Shown here: piece by piece, positions 1-12,099 of the stretch
How the letters are laid out: the number at the start of each line of letters is the position of its first letter
How positions within the stretch are numbered: position 1 is the stretch's first letter
From: Leucogyrophana mollusca
Taxonomy: Eukaryota; Basidiomycota; Agaricomycetes; Boletales
Direction of reading: 5' to 3'
Length of the DNA stretch: 64,000 nucleotides
NCBI GenBank assembly: GCA_021014945.1
Contig: MU266358.1
Location: forward strand, 62,001 to 126,000
Notes under the pieces: generated by a model
Databases searched by the model: none
What the model saw: the letters and a program-made list of their open reading frames with translations, nothing else
What the model was told of the DNA's origin: nothing
Translations under genes and position numbers: made by a program

Positions 1-1
1 G

Positions 2-2279
2 CTGTCCCTCTCAATACCCCAGATCGGAGCTTTTTATGGCTTCAGTATCGAAGTATCCGTCGTCACCCAAGTCCGTGAGTGCTGTTTCGCATGTCCTGCT
101 GGGGGAGATACGCTTAACCAAGTCGCGCCTGCTGCTAGTCGGACTGAATTCGTAAGCAGTTTATTGATGGTCTGACCTTCGCGTCTGACGATGTGTACAG
201 CTCTTTCCTATTACCCGTGTTCCTAAACTTGATGGCGAATATCAAAGAACGAGCTGGAGCCGTTCACGTTCGTGTCGGTGGTAACACGCAAGAATATGCC
301 ACTGTCGTTCCCAGTCTCTCTGATGGCAAAGCCATGGAGAAAGATAAAAACTCAATTAACAATCCGGTGTGTCCAGGCGCAGACCCACTTATACGCAGCT
401 ACTTACCAGAAATCACAGACTGAAACCCCGACGCTCTACCTCACGCCTGAAATCTTTTACATGCTCGGTAACATTTCCTCTCTCGTTAATGTGAACTGGT
501 ATCTCGGTACGAATTTTCAAAAGAATTTCGTACTGCCTTTACTATCTCCGCATATTAGGCATTCCATTCAACGACACTTCAAACTTCCGTCTCCAGATTG
601 CGGAGATTAGCGAAGCCGTCTTGGGAGACCACCTCCTCGGCCTGCAAGTCGGAAACGAGCCCGATCTATACGTGAGGTGAGTTTCTGTCGCTCTCCGCCG
701 TCGCTAGTAGTTGACCACGTACCCCAAGTCACGGACATCGCAGTGCAGGCTACGATCAGGCAAACTACGTTGGCGAATTCGGCCAGTTGGTGGCTGCTTT
801 AGCCGGTGACGCGAACATTCCCGTCAAGAATAAGCTCATCAGTCCTTCCGTCTCTGGCACGTGGTCCCCCGAGAGCGTATTCGACGCTGGCTTAGTCACC
901 AACTATGGGAGCAGCATCGGAGCCCTATCAGTCGAACAGTATGCTTTCCGTGCACGTGATGACCTCATCCCATATTGACACCCCTGTAGCTACCCCACCG
1001 ACAATTGTTACCCTGAGTACCAAGTGGGCACATACCACGATCCTCAACAAGAGTTCCCGTCCTACCTCACACACACCGCTGGCCAATACCTGGTACAACC
1101 CTATCTGAACTCGACCAACTATGCTCAGTCGGTCGGAAAGCCGTTCTTGATGTTCGAGACCAATACCGCGTCATGTGGTGGGTTTCCCGGTGTCAGCGAC
1201 AGCTTTGGATCGGCGCTGTGGGCGCTGGACTACGGCTTGCAGATGGCGTACGCCAACTTCTCTGGTGCGATGATACACGTTGGTGGACAGAATGTGTACT
1301 ATAATGTACGTCTTGTCCTGCTTGTGTTTGCATCTCCAATCCTGATAACGTCTGTGTGTGTAGCCTTTCACTCGTGAGTTACGACAAAAATGTTGTAAAG
1401 GTAGTGGAACATAGCTCATATACTCTTAGCTCCGCCCACGAACCAATCGAGCTACCACCAATGGACGATTGGACCTGTCTATTACTCCGTGCTTGTGATG
1501 GCTGAGGCACTCGGCCCTTCTGGGCAGTCCCAGGTCACCGACCTTAACTTGAACCAGAATCAATTCACCCCTGGCTACGCGATTTACGAGAGCGGCAAAC
1601 TTGCGAAGCTTGCGCTGTTCAATTACATGGACGACCTACAGACCGGTAACGGAGCGTACACGGTGACCATATCAATTGACGGGCAAGCCTTGGGCCTTCA
1701 AAATGGCGTGCCCCCGCAGGTGAAAGTGAAGTGAGTCTCAAATTGATGTGCATATGAGGGATTATACTTACTCATTTCTTCGTAGGCGACTGGCTTCGTC
1801 TTCGGTTTCCAACCACGCAAACATAACATGGGCTGGACAGGTTGTATCTTATTCTCATCTTCTTTTTGCAATGTCTGAATGATATTCTTCAGACCCTCGG
1901 AGGCGTTTTCGAATCCGACGGACGTCTAATGGGCGACCTCCAAGTTGACACAGTCAGCTGCGACCAGGGCGCCAACACTTGCCAAATCAAAGTTCCCGCC
2001 CCAGGCTTCGCGCTCGTCTTCCTTGGGGATGACACGTACAACGAAGTGAACACGGCCGCCCCACAAACCTTCGCGACAACAAAGTGGACGAAGACGGTCA
2101 ATACTGCGACGATCGATCCTGGGGTCCTGGCGACGTCAAATGGGCGGGGGAAGACGGACGAGATGGGGAGTACGAGTCGGGGGGAGAGTGGAACGGGTAC
2201 GAGGGTGTATGTTGGCGCGGGGAGCGTGGCGCTTGCTGCGATGCTCCTTGGCGCGATGGTTGTAGGGCGGGCTCTATGA
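2..2279 (+). CDS. GH79-type glycoside hydrolase, 5' end missing (paralogue A)
   Basis: Secreted or surface glycosidase of the fungal GH79 (beta-glucuronidase-like) type, cut by the window start. Exons: 2-74, 139-151, 201-366, 419-506, 559-676, 729-938, 990-1305, 1364-1373, 1430-1730, 1786-1840, 1893-2279, giving 578 visible residues. Each join uses GT..AG ends and keeps frame, and the product matches the complete paralogue at 12483-14981 throughout. The NEPDL motif (acid/base Glu) and FETNT motif (nucleophile Glu) are both present, as expected for clan GH-A. Exons of 13 and 10 bases are shared with the paralogue. The C terminus is Ser/Gly/Thr-rich followed by a hydrophobic tail ending in MVVGRAL, so a GPI anchor is possible. 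Family assignment is by recalled sequence pattern; the substrate is unknown. Confidence 0.88.
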
Positions 2280-2604
2280 GATGAGATGAGGGAAAGTGCA
2301 CATAAATCACATATATTCCATCCAAATGTGGGTGTTATTTACGCGACGCCCTCTTGGACTGTTCCAGTTCTGTATTCTACTACCCACATACTGCGTTGAT
2401 CTATCGTCTGGGATTACCGTGTTGTGTGATACTAACAGGGGAAGGTTGACAGCGTGGATAATTTTGTGGCTCCTAAAGTTTGGTGTTTATTGACCCTACA
2501 TGTCAGCCTGCCTTTAAAGCTTCCCTTGTTGACCTCTTCCCGAATGCTTCGCCTCTGTGCGGCTCCGAGATCGCGCTCTCCGCCCATATCTCGTCGTCAG
2601 CGCC

Positions 2605-2702
2605 CTCCTTTGTAACGCTTGGCCCATACAGTTTTGTTCGTCACCCCAACCGGAATCGCCCCCATGGCTGGATTTACATTGCTTCGTTACTTGCATGGTT
2701 AG
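2605..2702 (+). pseudogene. Relic of an isoprenylcysteine methyltransferase-like gene
   Basis: At 2621-2650 the frame reads GPYSFVRHPN, matching the intact neighbour's GPYAFVRHPS, the cofactor-binding signature of the ICMT/phospholipid methyltransferase family. About 13 bases on, in another frame (2662-2702), the sequence reads MAGFTLLRYLHG and stops, matching AMAGMTLVHLSPG of the neighbour. The intact gene has 21 bases in between, so a frameshifting deletion has occurred. No other part of the gene is clear. It is therefore a third, dead member of the array. Confidence 0.7.
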
Positions 2703-3334
2703 TCTTGCACAGAAGGCAGCGTCGTGCTGCGTTCCGTATGGTGTAAGCACCCATTTTGAATACCTACTACGTGTTGGCGTACGCTCCATTGCGATCGTGT
2801 TAGGCTGTGTCTTAACAAGATTCTATCAGACCTTAGGCGAACCATATCAAAGCCCCATTCAGCGACGCATCAGCCGATACATCGTCCCAGCTATACTTAT
2901 GCGTCTACTTCGACGTATGCGGCGGTGGGTGCACCACTCTATCCGTGACGGACGCTTTGGAATTCACAGCGTCTGCTTGTTTTCAATCCCACAGCAATCC
3001 ACGGCACCGTTCGTGCTCAGTAGAGTGCCTGTTTGTGTTTATTGTTGGCAGGGCGGCAACTATCGAAGTGGCCGAAGCCTCCGGAACCTTCGCGTTCCCA
3101 CTGCCTCCTGTTCACATCTCTGTGAAGCCTCTCCGTGAAATAACTGAGGTACGTTGGGTTTATTGTTTCGCCGCCCGTTGGACAAAGCACTTGCTATGTC
3201 GATGGAAATCGATTGGTTATTGTCTCAATTCTACACTTCCATCCCGAAGTATGAGCACGCCTGGTGTACGATCTCATGGGTATTGCCGCTGGTGAGACGC
3301 CAGGTCCGACTCTCCGGCGGACAAAATTAAGTCC

Positions 3335-3341
3335 TATAAAG
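3335..3341 (+). promoter_or_regulatory. TATA box of methyltransferase copy 1
   Basis: TATAAAG lies about 40 bases upstream of the ATG at 3380. Position and sequence fit a fungal TATA element. Not tested. Confidence 0.5.
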
Positions 3342-3379
3342 CTGCTTTATGCCCACAATCTCAGCAACTTGTGCGTATC

Positions 3380-4133
3380 ATGTCATTGACTAGCCTATCG
3401 CTCCTGCTTGTATCGACCTTGTCGTTCAACGCTTCAACGCGACCTCCCAATCCTCCACCAGATACATCTGAGCAAGTGAAAGCACCGCTCTTCGACACCT
3501 TGTTCGCTCAAACGTATAAATTTTGTCCGCTGGCAAGTATTGTGCTTGTTCCTCCTGCATTTGCTGACATTTATACCCACACAGGTCATCGCTTCCGTGC
3601 CTTGTATCGCTGCAACTGGACTTGGTCTGGCTTTAAGATTTCCCTCTCCAACTTCCTCTCAAATACTTTCGGTCCTCCTTCCCAGTGGGCAGCCCCCAGC
3701 CCCCACCCCCAGTCGGTACCTCGTCGCCAGCACCATTCTTTGCATCGTCGGGAGCGTTAGTCGCATTTGGTGCTTCCGCACACTTGGTCGACACTTCACC
3801 TATGAACTGAGTCTCCAAAGAGAGCATCAGCTGGTGACTGGCGGCCCATACGCCTTTGTTCGCCACCCTAGCTATACATCCGGGATTCTCGCGATGGCCG
3901 GCATGACACTTGTTCACCTTTCACCTGGGTCATTCACGCGCTCTTGTGGTTGGCTTAACACGACGTCGGGGAGAACCCTCTTTGGGGTGGGGCTGGTTCA
4001 GTTGATATGGGCGATCTGTGTGGCATTAGGTCGTACTAGGAAGGAAGATATGATGCTGAAAGAACGTTTCGGAGACGAGTGGAAGAGGTATGCGAGGCGG
4101 GTGCAGTATAGACTCATTCCGTGGGTATATTAG
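3380..4133 (+). CDS. Isoprenylcysteine O-methyltransferase-like protein, copy 1
   Basis: A 233-aa membrane protein of the ICMT family, which methylates C-terminal prenylcysteines at the ER using S-adenosylmethionine. Exons 3380-3532 and 3585-4133. A hydrophobic N-terminal segment is followed by further membrane segments, then the core LGRHFTYEL..GPYAFVRHPSY and the C-terminal block RKEDMMLKERFGDEWKRYA typical of the family. The first intron starts GCAAGT and ends CACAG, a GC-AG intron; any GT choice breaks the frame. Intron position and both exon lengths (153 and 549 bases) equal those of the copy at 5208-5964. The start was chosen because it aligns with that copy and has a TATA box upstream. 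The substrate is unknown; small GTPases or pheromones are candidates from family knowledge. Confidence 0.88.
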
Positions 4134-5207
4134 GAATCTTGTGTATTGAATCTGTAGACGCGGAGGTACGCTCACAGATACTGGGAAGCGCCCTGTGCAG
4201 GGCCTCGTTATCGGCAAAACAACGACACAGGAATGACAATGGTGCGGCGGTTCTCGGCATTCTTCGTTGGGTGGGCTGTGTGCCCTGTAGCGACCTTGTG
4301 AAAAGCTTCCAATAAGACTGCACGCTCAAAAATGCACACGCCCAGGGGGTCCCCCGCATTCAAAAGCTGGCGAGTCTCCATCAGATTATCACTGAGGCCA
4401 AGATACTCGGTGGCGACGTGATGGCTTTCAGGGGCTTATTGACCAAATTGGGAATGGCGTTTATTTCGGCAACTGGCGTGACACTGACAGCCAGAATTCT
4501 CCAGGTCAATCAACTTGCGGCGTACGATGTACATAACTGGGACATTTCGCGGATCTCCCTTGAAAAACTGACCTGTTCTTGCATGGGAGGGCGAGGTGCG
4601 AAAAGTCGCTGGCCCTAGTGTTGGACGCCCTGCTTGAAGCCGAGCAAGAACTTCGTTTATAACGTTGGTCGTAGTCCCGCAATATTAGGCCGCCGGTAGC
4701 CAACTATTCGATTCGGAATGGTTGGTTCCATCCCTGATGACACAACGCGCGCCCACCAACGACAACGTACTCCACTTGCATCGGTGTTCAAACGGCTCTA
4801 ACTGCTTCAGTGGTCCTCGCGCATGAAGGTATGTTTTGCGCCACTGATCCTCGCATGAAAATGTGACTAGTACACGTCATTTGGGTCGCATAAAACGAAC
4901 AATCAGGCCTAAGTCCAATTGTTATGTCTTCATATGTGCGGGGTGGCGGGCAGGGAACCCATACTATTCTTATCGACGACGTCGCACGATCTAGCGACCA
5001 TGCCCGAAACACTCTATTCGCCCCGTCGACATCACCGGCGGGAGGTCCGTTTGCGGTAAGTTCACAAAAAAGCCGAGCTCCCTGAGGTCAGCAGGGAAAA
5101 TTTATGTATCCTCCTTCAACATCACCACGTGTGTTGAACATACATAAGTGAGTCGATCAGACGTGGCTCTCGATCTGATAACACTCCCAACGATGTTCAC
5201 GACCATC
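4134..5207. other. Spacer between the two methyltransferase copies
   Basis: About 1.1 kb with only short open frames that look random. No gene, repeat or RNA was recognised. The 3' part should hold the promoter of copy 2, but no clear TATA box was found. Confidence 0.4.
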
Positions 5208-5964
5208 ATGTCCCTACTCAAGCTACCTTGCCTCCTTGCGGCTACGCTACTGTTCAATGCGGCGTATACCGCACCCAATTCTCCCTCTGACCGTTCCGAG
5301 CGTGTCAAAGGACCGCTCTACGAACGTGTAATGCCGATCGCGTATCCCTTCGTCCAGAAGGTGTGTTAGCCCCATTCCATTGCGATACTTACTAACCCAC
5401 CCCTTACTTCTGCAGTCCACAAGCATGATACCCTCCATCGCCGAGGCCGCTATCATCCTTAGTATGACCTTTCCGTCGGAGCTCTCGACCAGGGTTATGT
5501 CCAGCCTCGTGCTCACCGATGCACCACCCGACTTCTCATTGAACCTCTGCTTCATCGTCGGCGTCACGTTGGCAATTGCTGGCAGTATCGGTCGCCTGTG
5601 GTGCTTCCGTGTTCTCGGACGGCATTTCACATACGAGCTCAGCCTCCGCAAAGAACATAAGCTCATTACAAGTGGACCATACGCCTACTTGCGGCACCCG
5701 AGCTACAGTACTGGGATTGTAGCGGTGTTGGGGATTACCCTCATCCATGCAAGCCCAGGGTCATTTGTACGCAACTGTGGCTGGCTGGATACCATGACCG
5801 GGAGATTTTTCGCAGGTGTATGGGCTATGTTGACATTGTTGGGGTGGGTGCTGTCTTATGCGCGATCCAAGATCGAGGACGCCTATTTGCAGGATTACTT
5901 TGGGAAGGAATGGGATGTCTATGCGAAGAGGGTGCGGTACCGTCTCTTTCCCGGCATATTTTAG
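5208..5964 (+). CDS. Isoprenylcysteine O-methyltransferase-like protein, copy 2
   Basis: Tandem duplicate of the gene at 3380, also 233 aa: exons 5208-5360 and 5416-5964 with a normal GT-AG intron. It keeps LGRHFTYELSL, GPYAYLRHPSYS and the end block with FGKEWDVYAKRV, so the active-site region looks intact. Sequence between the copies has diverged clearly, most in the first 40 residues of exon 2, which argues against a very recent duplication. An in-frame ATG at 5193 would add five residues; 5208 is preferred because it matches the start of copy 1. Expected location is the ER membrane. Confidence 0.88.
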
Positions 5965-6069
5965 ATTCTGCTTTCGTAGCACATCTATGTAGCCTTACAA
6001 TGTTACATAAAGAGCGAGGTTGAAGCACGCCCGCACATCGAGTTCATAATGATGTATGCTCTCTACTTA

Positions 6070-6579
6070 CTACTGTACCTCCTCTGTGTCATCGATGTCC
6101 CCGATGCCTCCGAGGAATTCTCCCAAGTGAAAAAACACTGTACCGTCCCCCGGCCCTATAAGGCGCATGACAGGGCCTGCTTTCCGTGGATTGATCGTCA
6201 TGTCGAACCCACCCCGCTCAATATCCTTGACGGGGCCATTCGCGTCCTGAAGAGGTACCTCAAAGATGATCGGTGACCACACGGGCACGTTACCCTGGAG
6301 CAAGGGGGTCCAACCATCAAAGTTCTGAGCCGCGGATAATAATCCAGGGGGAAAATCGGTGACCACGCTGGTACCAACAAACTTGTGGGGTGGTTCCGAC
6401 GGAAGTCTAAAAAGTACCCATGTCGGCGTCCTGGTGACGGTAGGTGGCCCTGGAATGACATCCATAAGTCGTGAGAGGCCTGCTTCCAGCACGATTGACG
6501 GATCTGATAAACATTGGTTCGGTTCGTACAGATATTTTTGTGTCGCTGATACAGCTTCCAAAGTCAAGCTTGACATCAA
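6070..6579 (-). CDS. Possible hypothetical protein, unresolved
   Basis: An uninterrupted 169-codon minus-strand frame starting with ATG and ending in an acidic tail (DIDDTEEVQ). No family is recognised. A second minus frame over the 5' part is also open for about 60 codons after a possible splice acceptor near 6600, and the plus strand is open at 6580-6933. The coding frame, and even the strand, are therefore not settled. It could be one exon of a spliced gene or a non-coding region. Confidence 0.25.
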   Translation of the reverse strand: MMSSLTLEAVSATQKYLYEPNQCLSDPSIVLEAGLSRLMDVIPGPPTVTRTPTWVLFRLPSEPPHKFVGTSVVTDFPPGLLSAAQNFDGWTPLLQGNVPVWSPIIFEVPLQDANGPVKDIERGGFDMTINPRKAGPVMRLIGPGDGTVFFHLGEFLGGIGDIDDTEEVQ

Positions 6580-7789
6580 ATGCCGTGGATTTATTCTGTG
6601 AAACGTGGGTACTTTACTGCATCAGGCGCCTACACCGCGTCAATTCAGTATACAGCTGGCGGAACCTTGGTGGGATATTCTCCTTCACGACTATGCAGAA
6701 AAGCTCAGCATCAGCCCAAAGAAATATCACAAACTAGGAACAGACACTTCACCTTGGCAGACTATGGCACAAACGTCGTCGTCTCACCTGCCTTATCGTA
6801 CAAGATGTTGCCGCTCACCTCAGAAGCGTCAGGGCAACCAGACAGCTTGATCTCTGTACCAGGAGGCTTTTGGCGCCAATACGAGGGCATTGGTGACCGG
6901 CGCTTCCAGAGCTTTGAGACGATCAGAATATAACTAGACGTGGGCGGGATGTCGATCGGACTTGCGCTCGCTTTAGGGTGATGCCAATCGCTACTCCGAT
7001 CAGTACCCTCCGCTGTTCACGGTGGTCGAGCCTCGTGGAACGAGGATAATAATGGCAGAAAAAAGTTATCGAAGATGATTCATGTAACTAGCCGTCGGAG
7101 ACCTCACGGAACTAGCGAGAACAAGCACATTCACTCGTGAGGGTTATGGCCGCTCACAAATTGCGCGCTACTTGACGCTTCGACGCGCGTTCGTAGTTTT
7201 CTCTTCTTAGTGTCAACGCCAGTGTTCGGATAATCATTATTCACGCTCACCGTTGCTCTCTGAGTTTTCGAGACGCTCGCAAATTCTCTCGTCCACTTCT
7301 TCAGCGCTGACCGTCAGGACTCATTCACACCCCAACGTCCTAAGTGTTGGCTACTCGGGCGTCCGATGAAGATCTTGAAGCTGCACTAAAACCATGGGTG
7401 GGGCTAAAGGACCGGGCCTTGAAAGCAGGGGAGACGAAAACTTTGGCTTCGAGACAGAGGCGGACAGTAGGACCGGGACATCGTGGTTCGAGTGCACAAT
7501 GCATATGATAATTGCTTTGGAGACTGTTAGTCCCATTCAGAGTTGAGTGTTGAGTTATGTTGAGGGCATGGGGTTTGTGAGTCGTAGATTTGTCGCTTAG
7601 TACACTGTTTTCAACATTGTCGCACATGTAATTGGATGCAGTGGAAAAGAGGCGGCATCAGGTCGAATTGTTGTTCTTCGAGGAAGATCTAGAAGACAAG
7701 AATCACCGCCTAACATTCTCGACATCACGGCATAAAAGTAATCAGATATTCAAGTACGTAATTACAGTTTGAAATCTTCCACAAATCCC
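6580..7789. other. Stretch without a recognised gene
   Basis: Apart from a plus-strand open frame at 6580-6933 of unknown status, only short frames are seen. The 3' part lies downstream of the ABM-like gene and probably holds its 3' UTR. Confidence 0.4.
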
Positions 7790-8573
7790 TCAGTTGTTAC
7801 CATACGGTATCAGCTTGGTGTGGACGATCAAATCTTTGTTTGCGAGAGAATATAAGAGATCGAGGGCGGCCTTGATCTCGGGTTTCGCAACAGTTTCCCA
7901 GTGAGCCTACGATATCGCGTCAGCGTATGCTTGCATGACAAGGGAAAAGGGCTCACCTCCACAGTGGGCCAGCCGCCGATGAGAATGATCTTGTTCTTGT
8001 CCTCGGCAGTCTCCCCGAATACCAGCATTTTCTCGCTCGCTTCGGAGATCTTTGACAGTATTTCTACCACCTTGGCCCGATTCTCCTCGACGTTCAACGT
8101 AAGGACAAGAACTTCCGTGACAGGCTTCTCGAGGGCTACTGGGGCCGCAGAGAACTTCACGTGGTACATCTTAGTGTCCCCACCAAACGCTGGCACTAAT
8201 TTTTCGATGAGCTTCGGGTAGTTTTCTTTATCATTCATCAAAGCTGCATGATAGTCCAAGTTTTCCCAGTCTACGGATCGAAGCGATATACCGTTAGAAT
8301 TGGCACGAATAACAAAGCGAAGACGTTACTGAGGAAGAGAAATGCAGCGTCAGTTTCTCCAGCGGCATTTGGTTCAATCTGTAGACCATGATAGACGGGT
8401 CTGGAATATCGTTGGCCATCGTAATCGCGATCGCGATCGTACGAATATGACACTTACTTGTGGACGCCTGGAGCTTTCAAGGCGATATCGAAAGCACCCT
8501 GGACAAGGGTCGTATCCGCAAGATAAGCTGGACTTGGGGGGAAGAAAATGATCTCGGTTGTGGGAATGGACAT
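7790..8573 (-). CDS. ABM/EthD-like dimeric alpha-beta barrel protein
   Basis: A 205-aa soluble protein from four exons: 8458-8573, 8330-8400, 7957-8270, 7790-7906. The introns (57, 59 and 50 bases) have GT-AG ends, and the second carries a CTAAC branch site. Spliced joins read APGVHK-PVYHG, LFLNWENLDYH and GGWPTVE-AHWET, the pattern of fungal proteins with two antibiotic-biosynthesis-monooxygenase-type barrels (first near residues 5-95, second near 100-200). Members are small oxygenases or ligand binders; no substrate can be inferred. The start has a TATA box about 40 bases upstream. Fold-level assignment is likely, function unknown. Confidence 0.82.
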
Positions 8574-8611
8574 AGTGAACGATAGATGACAGCCCCTGTG
8601 CACCAGACAAG

Positions 8612-8619
8612 CTTTTATA
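8612..8619 (-). promoter_or_regulatory. TATA box of the ABM-like gene
   Basis: TATAAAAG on the minus strand, about 40 bases upstream of the ATG at 8573. Confidence 0.5.
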
Positions 8620-9293
8620 GAAAAATCAATCAAGATAGCACGCGGAGGTAATCGTCCCGTGAATACCCAAAACTGCTTGCTAATGCCACCAACATTGACA
8701 TTCCCGATCTAGGGCGGCAAAGTGCCTAATACTATGGATGAACCTTTGAAATCTTGTTTCGCGCGAGACCAACGGCGACAGCAATGATAGACACTAAGGG
8801 TATAAAGCTCAAGAGAACCAGTGATCATGTTGTCCCCCTGTAAAGTGTGTGTGGGGGCTCTGTAGATCGTTATTTTTGGGTGAGTTAGTCACCGAAGCGA
8901 TACCCGGAGCCAAACTTAGTCAGGAAGCAGATATCGCCGCACCTGAGGGTGACTATAATCAAAGGATGTTCTGCTTATAGCATCGCGCATCTCATATAAT
9001 CGCGTGATATTCTATGGGCGACGAGCCCCCGCTTGGATGTTGCTCCTATGGGCATCTGGATTACTAAGAGGTCACTAAAAAGATGAAGAAGGCGAGCCAT
9101 GGGACGTTTTTCGGAGGTGCGGCCCTTTGATCTTCCACGACAGCCAAGGTGGTTTGCTATGAGTTTGGGTTGTGATAGGATGATCTGTCGGCACAGTGCA
9201 TGACTAGCATAGCGCGCCATATTATGACGTGAGGCATTTGATCCTCGGAAAGCAGACGTGCATATGTCATGAGTAGATTCGTGGGCAACTTGG
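8620..9293. other. Spacer between ABM-like gene and acyl-CoA oxidase
   Basis: Holds the 5' flank of the ABM-like gene and the 3' flank of the oxidase. A long minus frame covering 8975-9472 overlaps the oxidase's last exons in the wrong frame and is taken as chance. Confidence 0.4.
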
Positions 9294-12099
9294 TTACAAT
9301 TTACTGGGTATGAGACCCGCCGCCATCTGCCCGCGTCGCAGCATCGGTTTGATGGAGTCCTACAAGGATTGCCAACAATGTAACTTGGGTATGTCGGGAA
9401 AAGATGCAACGTACTTCGTATGCTGGAGTGGCATCGTCTCGATTGAGTGGTTCCGCCTGTGCGCGGTTCCATAGCGCCTCATAAACTCGCCCATCATGGA
9501 CTCCCAGAGCACTGTCATCGTATTAGACAGAGAGTCGCTGGAAATGGAACCACAGCTAACCTATCGAGTGCCCAATCCGAAAAGCCAAATGCATCCGTGA
9601 GTCCGATCGCATCCGGAAGGAGTTCAGCACATAAGGTGCTGATAGCTAGGCGGAGGCTACGAGTGGGGTCAGAAGCACCGTCCCGACATATTAATCCAAA
9701 AGAAAAAAGGTCAACCAGGGCCGCCTCTGCAGTAGTAAGGAGATACTGATTCGGTGCGAGGTTTTTTGAGAATCTGATTGACCAATGAAGACGAAAACGC
9801 ACAAGTCGATAGAGATCACTGATAACTCTTCTCTCCATTGCAGGAAGGGTCTTTAGTTCGTCAATCATATGGCCCACCTGTGCCGCAACGAATGCTTCTG
9901 TGACCGCTTTTGATAGCCTTTGATTTACGCTTGCATCGGGTTCTTCAATCGTACGTGCATATTCTTGGACCATCAGAGCGGCCCGCTGTTCTAGCATGGT
10001 AATGACAACAGCTGATTCGCTCCAAGATGGCGAGGAGACCAGAGGTGGTCCTCGAGGGCCGTTTAGCAGAAGTCGAAGGTACATAGTCGAAGGTGAAAGG
10101 AGCGACGCAGATGGCTCCTTCGACGAAAGCAAAGACCTGTAAGACTTCAATGCGGCGCGGACGACCTGCCCATCAAGAACGAAGTTATCGCCTTCATACC
10201 TGCAAAAAACACAACCCCCATCGTCAGACGTCAGATACCTCTCAGTTTACCTGGTGGAGCTGACGGACGTTACACTGGGAAGGTAATCTGCATAGAGGCG
10301 TCCTACGCCTGAGAATGCACTGTATCCATGTCCTCCCATTGAACGACGGGCCGTTTCAAGATCCTGTACACCTGTGCTCGACATGAGAACTTTTAAGCCA
10401 CACGTGATTGCATGCATCTCGGCCAATAAGGAGGTGTCCCCAGTAGAGAGACGCGACGACATCTCTTGGAAAGCCTGAGTCTGATATCATTTGTGCGTTA
10501 GACAACGCGACATGAAAAAATGTAGAAGTCAATGCTTACCAACCGTCTTCCCAGCTGGATAAACAGGTACGCATGAGAAAGGATGGGGAGCAGTCTGTAA
10601 TAAGTCGACGGATAGCTGATGACCTGACGCTCCAAGCCATTCCTGTCTTCCCCTCCTTGTCTGCGTACAGTGGTGTATCGAACCGAAATCGTCGCGGCTA
10701 GACCAACACTGAGGGGTATGCTCTTCTACAATCTCACAGGCTCTTACCTCTAGCAACCGTCCAACCAGCGCTGGTTACCATGCTAAACAAGTATGACATA
10801 TTCGCATTCAAAGACAACTTCATTTCGATTTGAAGTCTTACCTAGAACGAATGAAGAGCATCTGGGGACAAACCAGATAACGGTTAGAAAGGTCCAATCT
10901 TGCGTATAGCGGACTCACACCACCGTAGCTCAATTTGGAGTGAGGCGGCTGCACATACTTTCCATCTTCGCTCACCTGAGCGAACTTGGAGAGCATATTC
11001 TCCCGTGGGATTCTAACACGATTGAATGTCGCAAACCCGTTATCTGTAGCGGCCATCCCTGGAACCGAGTTTATTAAAAATCTGCATATGGAATCCATCA
11101 CACCCTACCTCCCAAGGCTTTAGGCCCAATGTCCCCTAGGGTTATCCCAGGGAGCACGCTGTGATCCTCTAAGATATGTGTGAGACGCGGAATCTTGAGG
11201 TTGTTACAGTGCTGACCTAGCGACCGCAACTGCACGAAGAAGAGGTGGGGGCCAACATCCTTGCCGCCTGGAAGTATGAGCTTTGCCTGAACGACACCAT
11301 GTGTGGCTGTCTTCCCCAGACCACCAATCCACCATTTGCTGCTTGTTAGTGTAGGAGAGTGTATTTCAAATTCCTCGGTTTCTGCAATGTATGTGGCTGT
11401 AGTTTCTAGGCGCGAAACGTTGGTTCCATGGCCAAGCTCTGTCTGCAGATAACATCTACACAATATCGTTATATGATTTATTTAGCTAGATAGGCTAGGA
11501 ACGCTACCCTTGAATGCCTTTGTTGGCTATGAGATGTTGGTATCTGGCCAACAAAGAAGCAGAACCTTGGGATTTGAAGACCGGTTCGAAAGCTGGAAAC
11601 CGAAACACAAGTATGTTACCGTTACGACCTGCCTCCGACAGGAGAGACAGAAGCAGTACCTAGCGTGTGCAGAGTGATCGGAAGGACCTCAAACAGGATA
11701 GACGTTGCCTCAGAAGTCTCTTGAGACGACCATTTGTGGAGCTCCTCGAGCTCAAACAGCCGGTTCGTGATAGCAACAGCCCTGGTGTAAAGACCAGTCC
11801 TCCCAAGAAAGTCCCTTCAATAACTTTCATGAGGCAGTTTCTTGGAGAAGGAAATAGGTTCGAGGGTGACCTACTTCTTGTCCTTGGCGAAAACGGGTTC
11901 TCTGGATAAGATCCCTTCGAGCTTTGTGTGAATGTCCCACTTCTCGCGTCCGCCTCCATCGCACGATGAGTATGAGGTGATACACAACTTGGAAGTCCTC
12001 ACCATATAGGTAATCCCGGACGACGGAGACGTTAACTCTGGTCCGCGCTCGCGCGGCGTCGATGTCGACCTTTGTCTGATCGTTTACGCTAATCACCAT
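9294..12099 (-). CDS. Peroxisomal acyl-CoA oxidase
   Basis: First enzyme of peroxisomal beta-oxidation: acyl-CoA to trans-2-enoyl-CoA with FAD, giving H2O2. Thirteen exons: 12003-12099, 11875-11953, 11660-11814, 11508-11592, 11109-11455, 10919-11058, 10842-10861, 10748-10782, 10540-10697, 10251-10480, 9561-10199, 9415-9511, 9294-9359. All joins keep frame and give 715 aa, the usual length. Landmarks in order: [36 protein letters not shown] and YEGDN near residue 450, whose Glu is the catalytic base. The last three residues are SKL, a type 1 peroxisome signal. Exon 7 is only 20 bases. The gene is divergent from the GH79 gene at 12483, with 383 bases between the starts. Confidence 0.95.

Larger units (their letters stand above)
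2280..3379. other. Intergenic region with a methyltransferase relic
   Basis: No intact gene is visible between the GH79 stop and the first intact methyltransferase. It holds the relic at 2605-2702. A plus-strand open stretch near 2945-3150 reads as protein-like in places (segment FIVGRAATIEVAEASG) but matches no family I recognise and is not joined to a start. The last 50 bases carry the TATA box of the next gene. Confidence 0.5.

Noticed and set aside
8975..9472. 165-codon minus frame
   Set aside because: It overlaps the last exons of the acyl-CoA oxidase in another frame. The spliced oxidase reading ends in SKL and matches the family, while this frame shows no domain.
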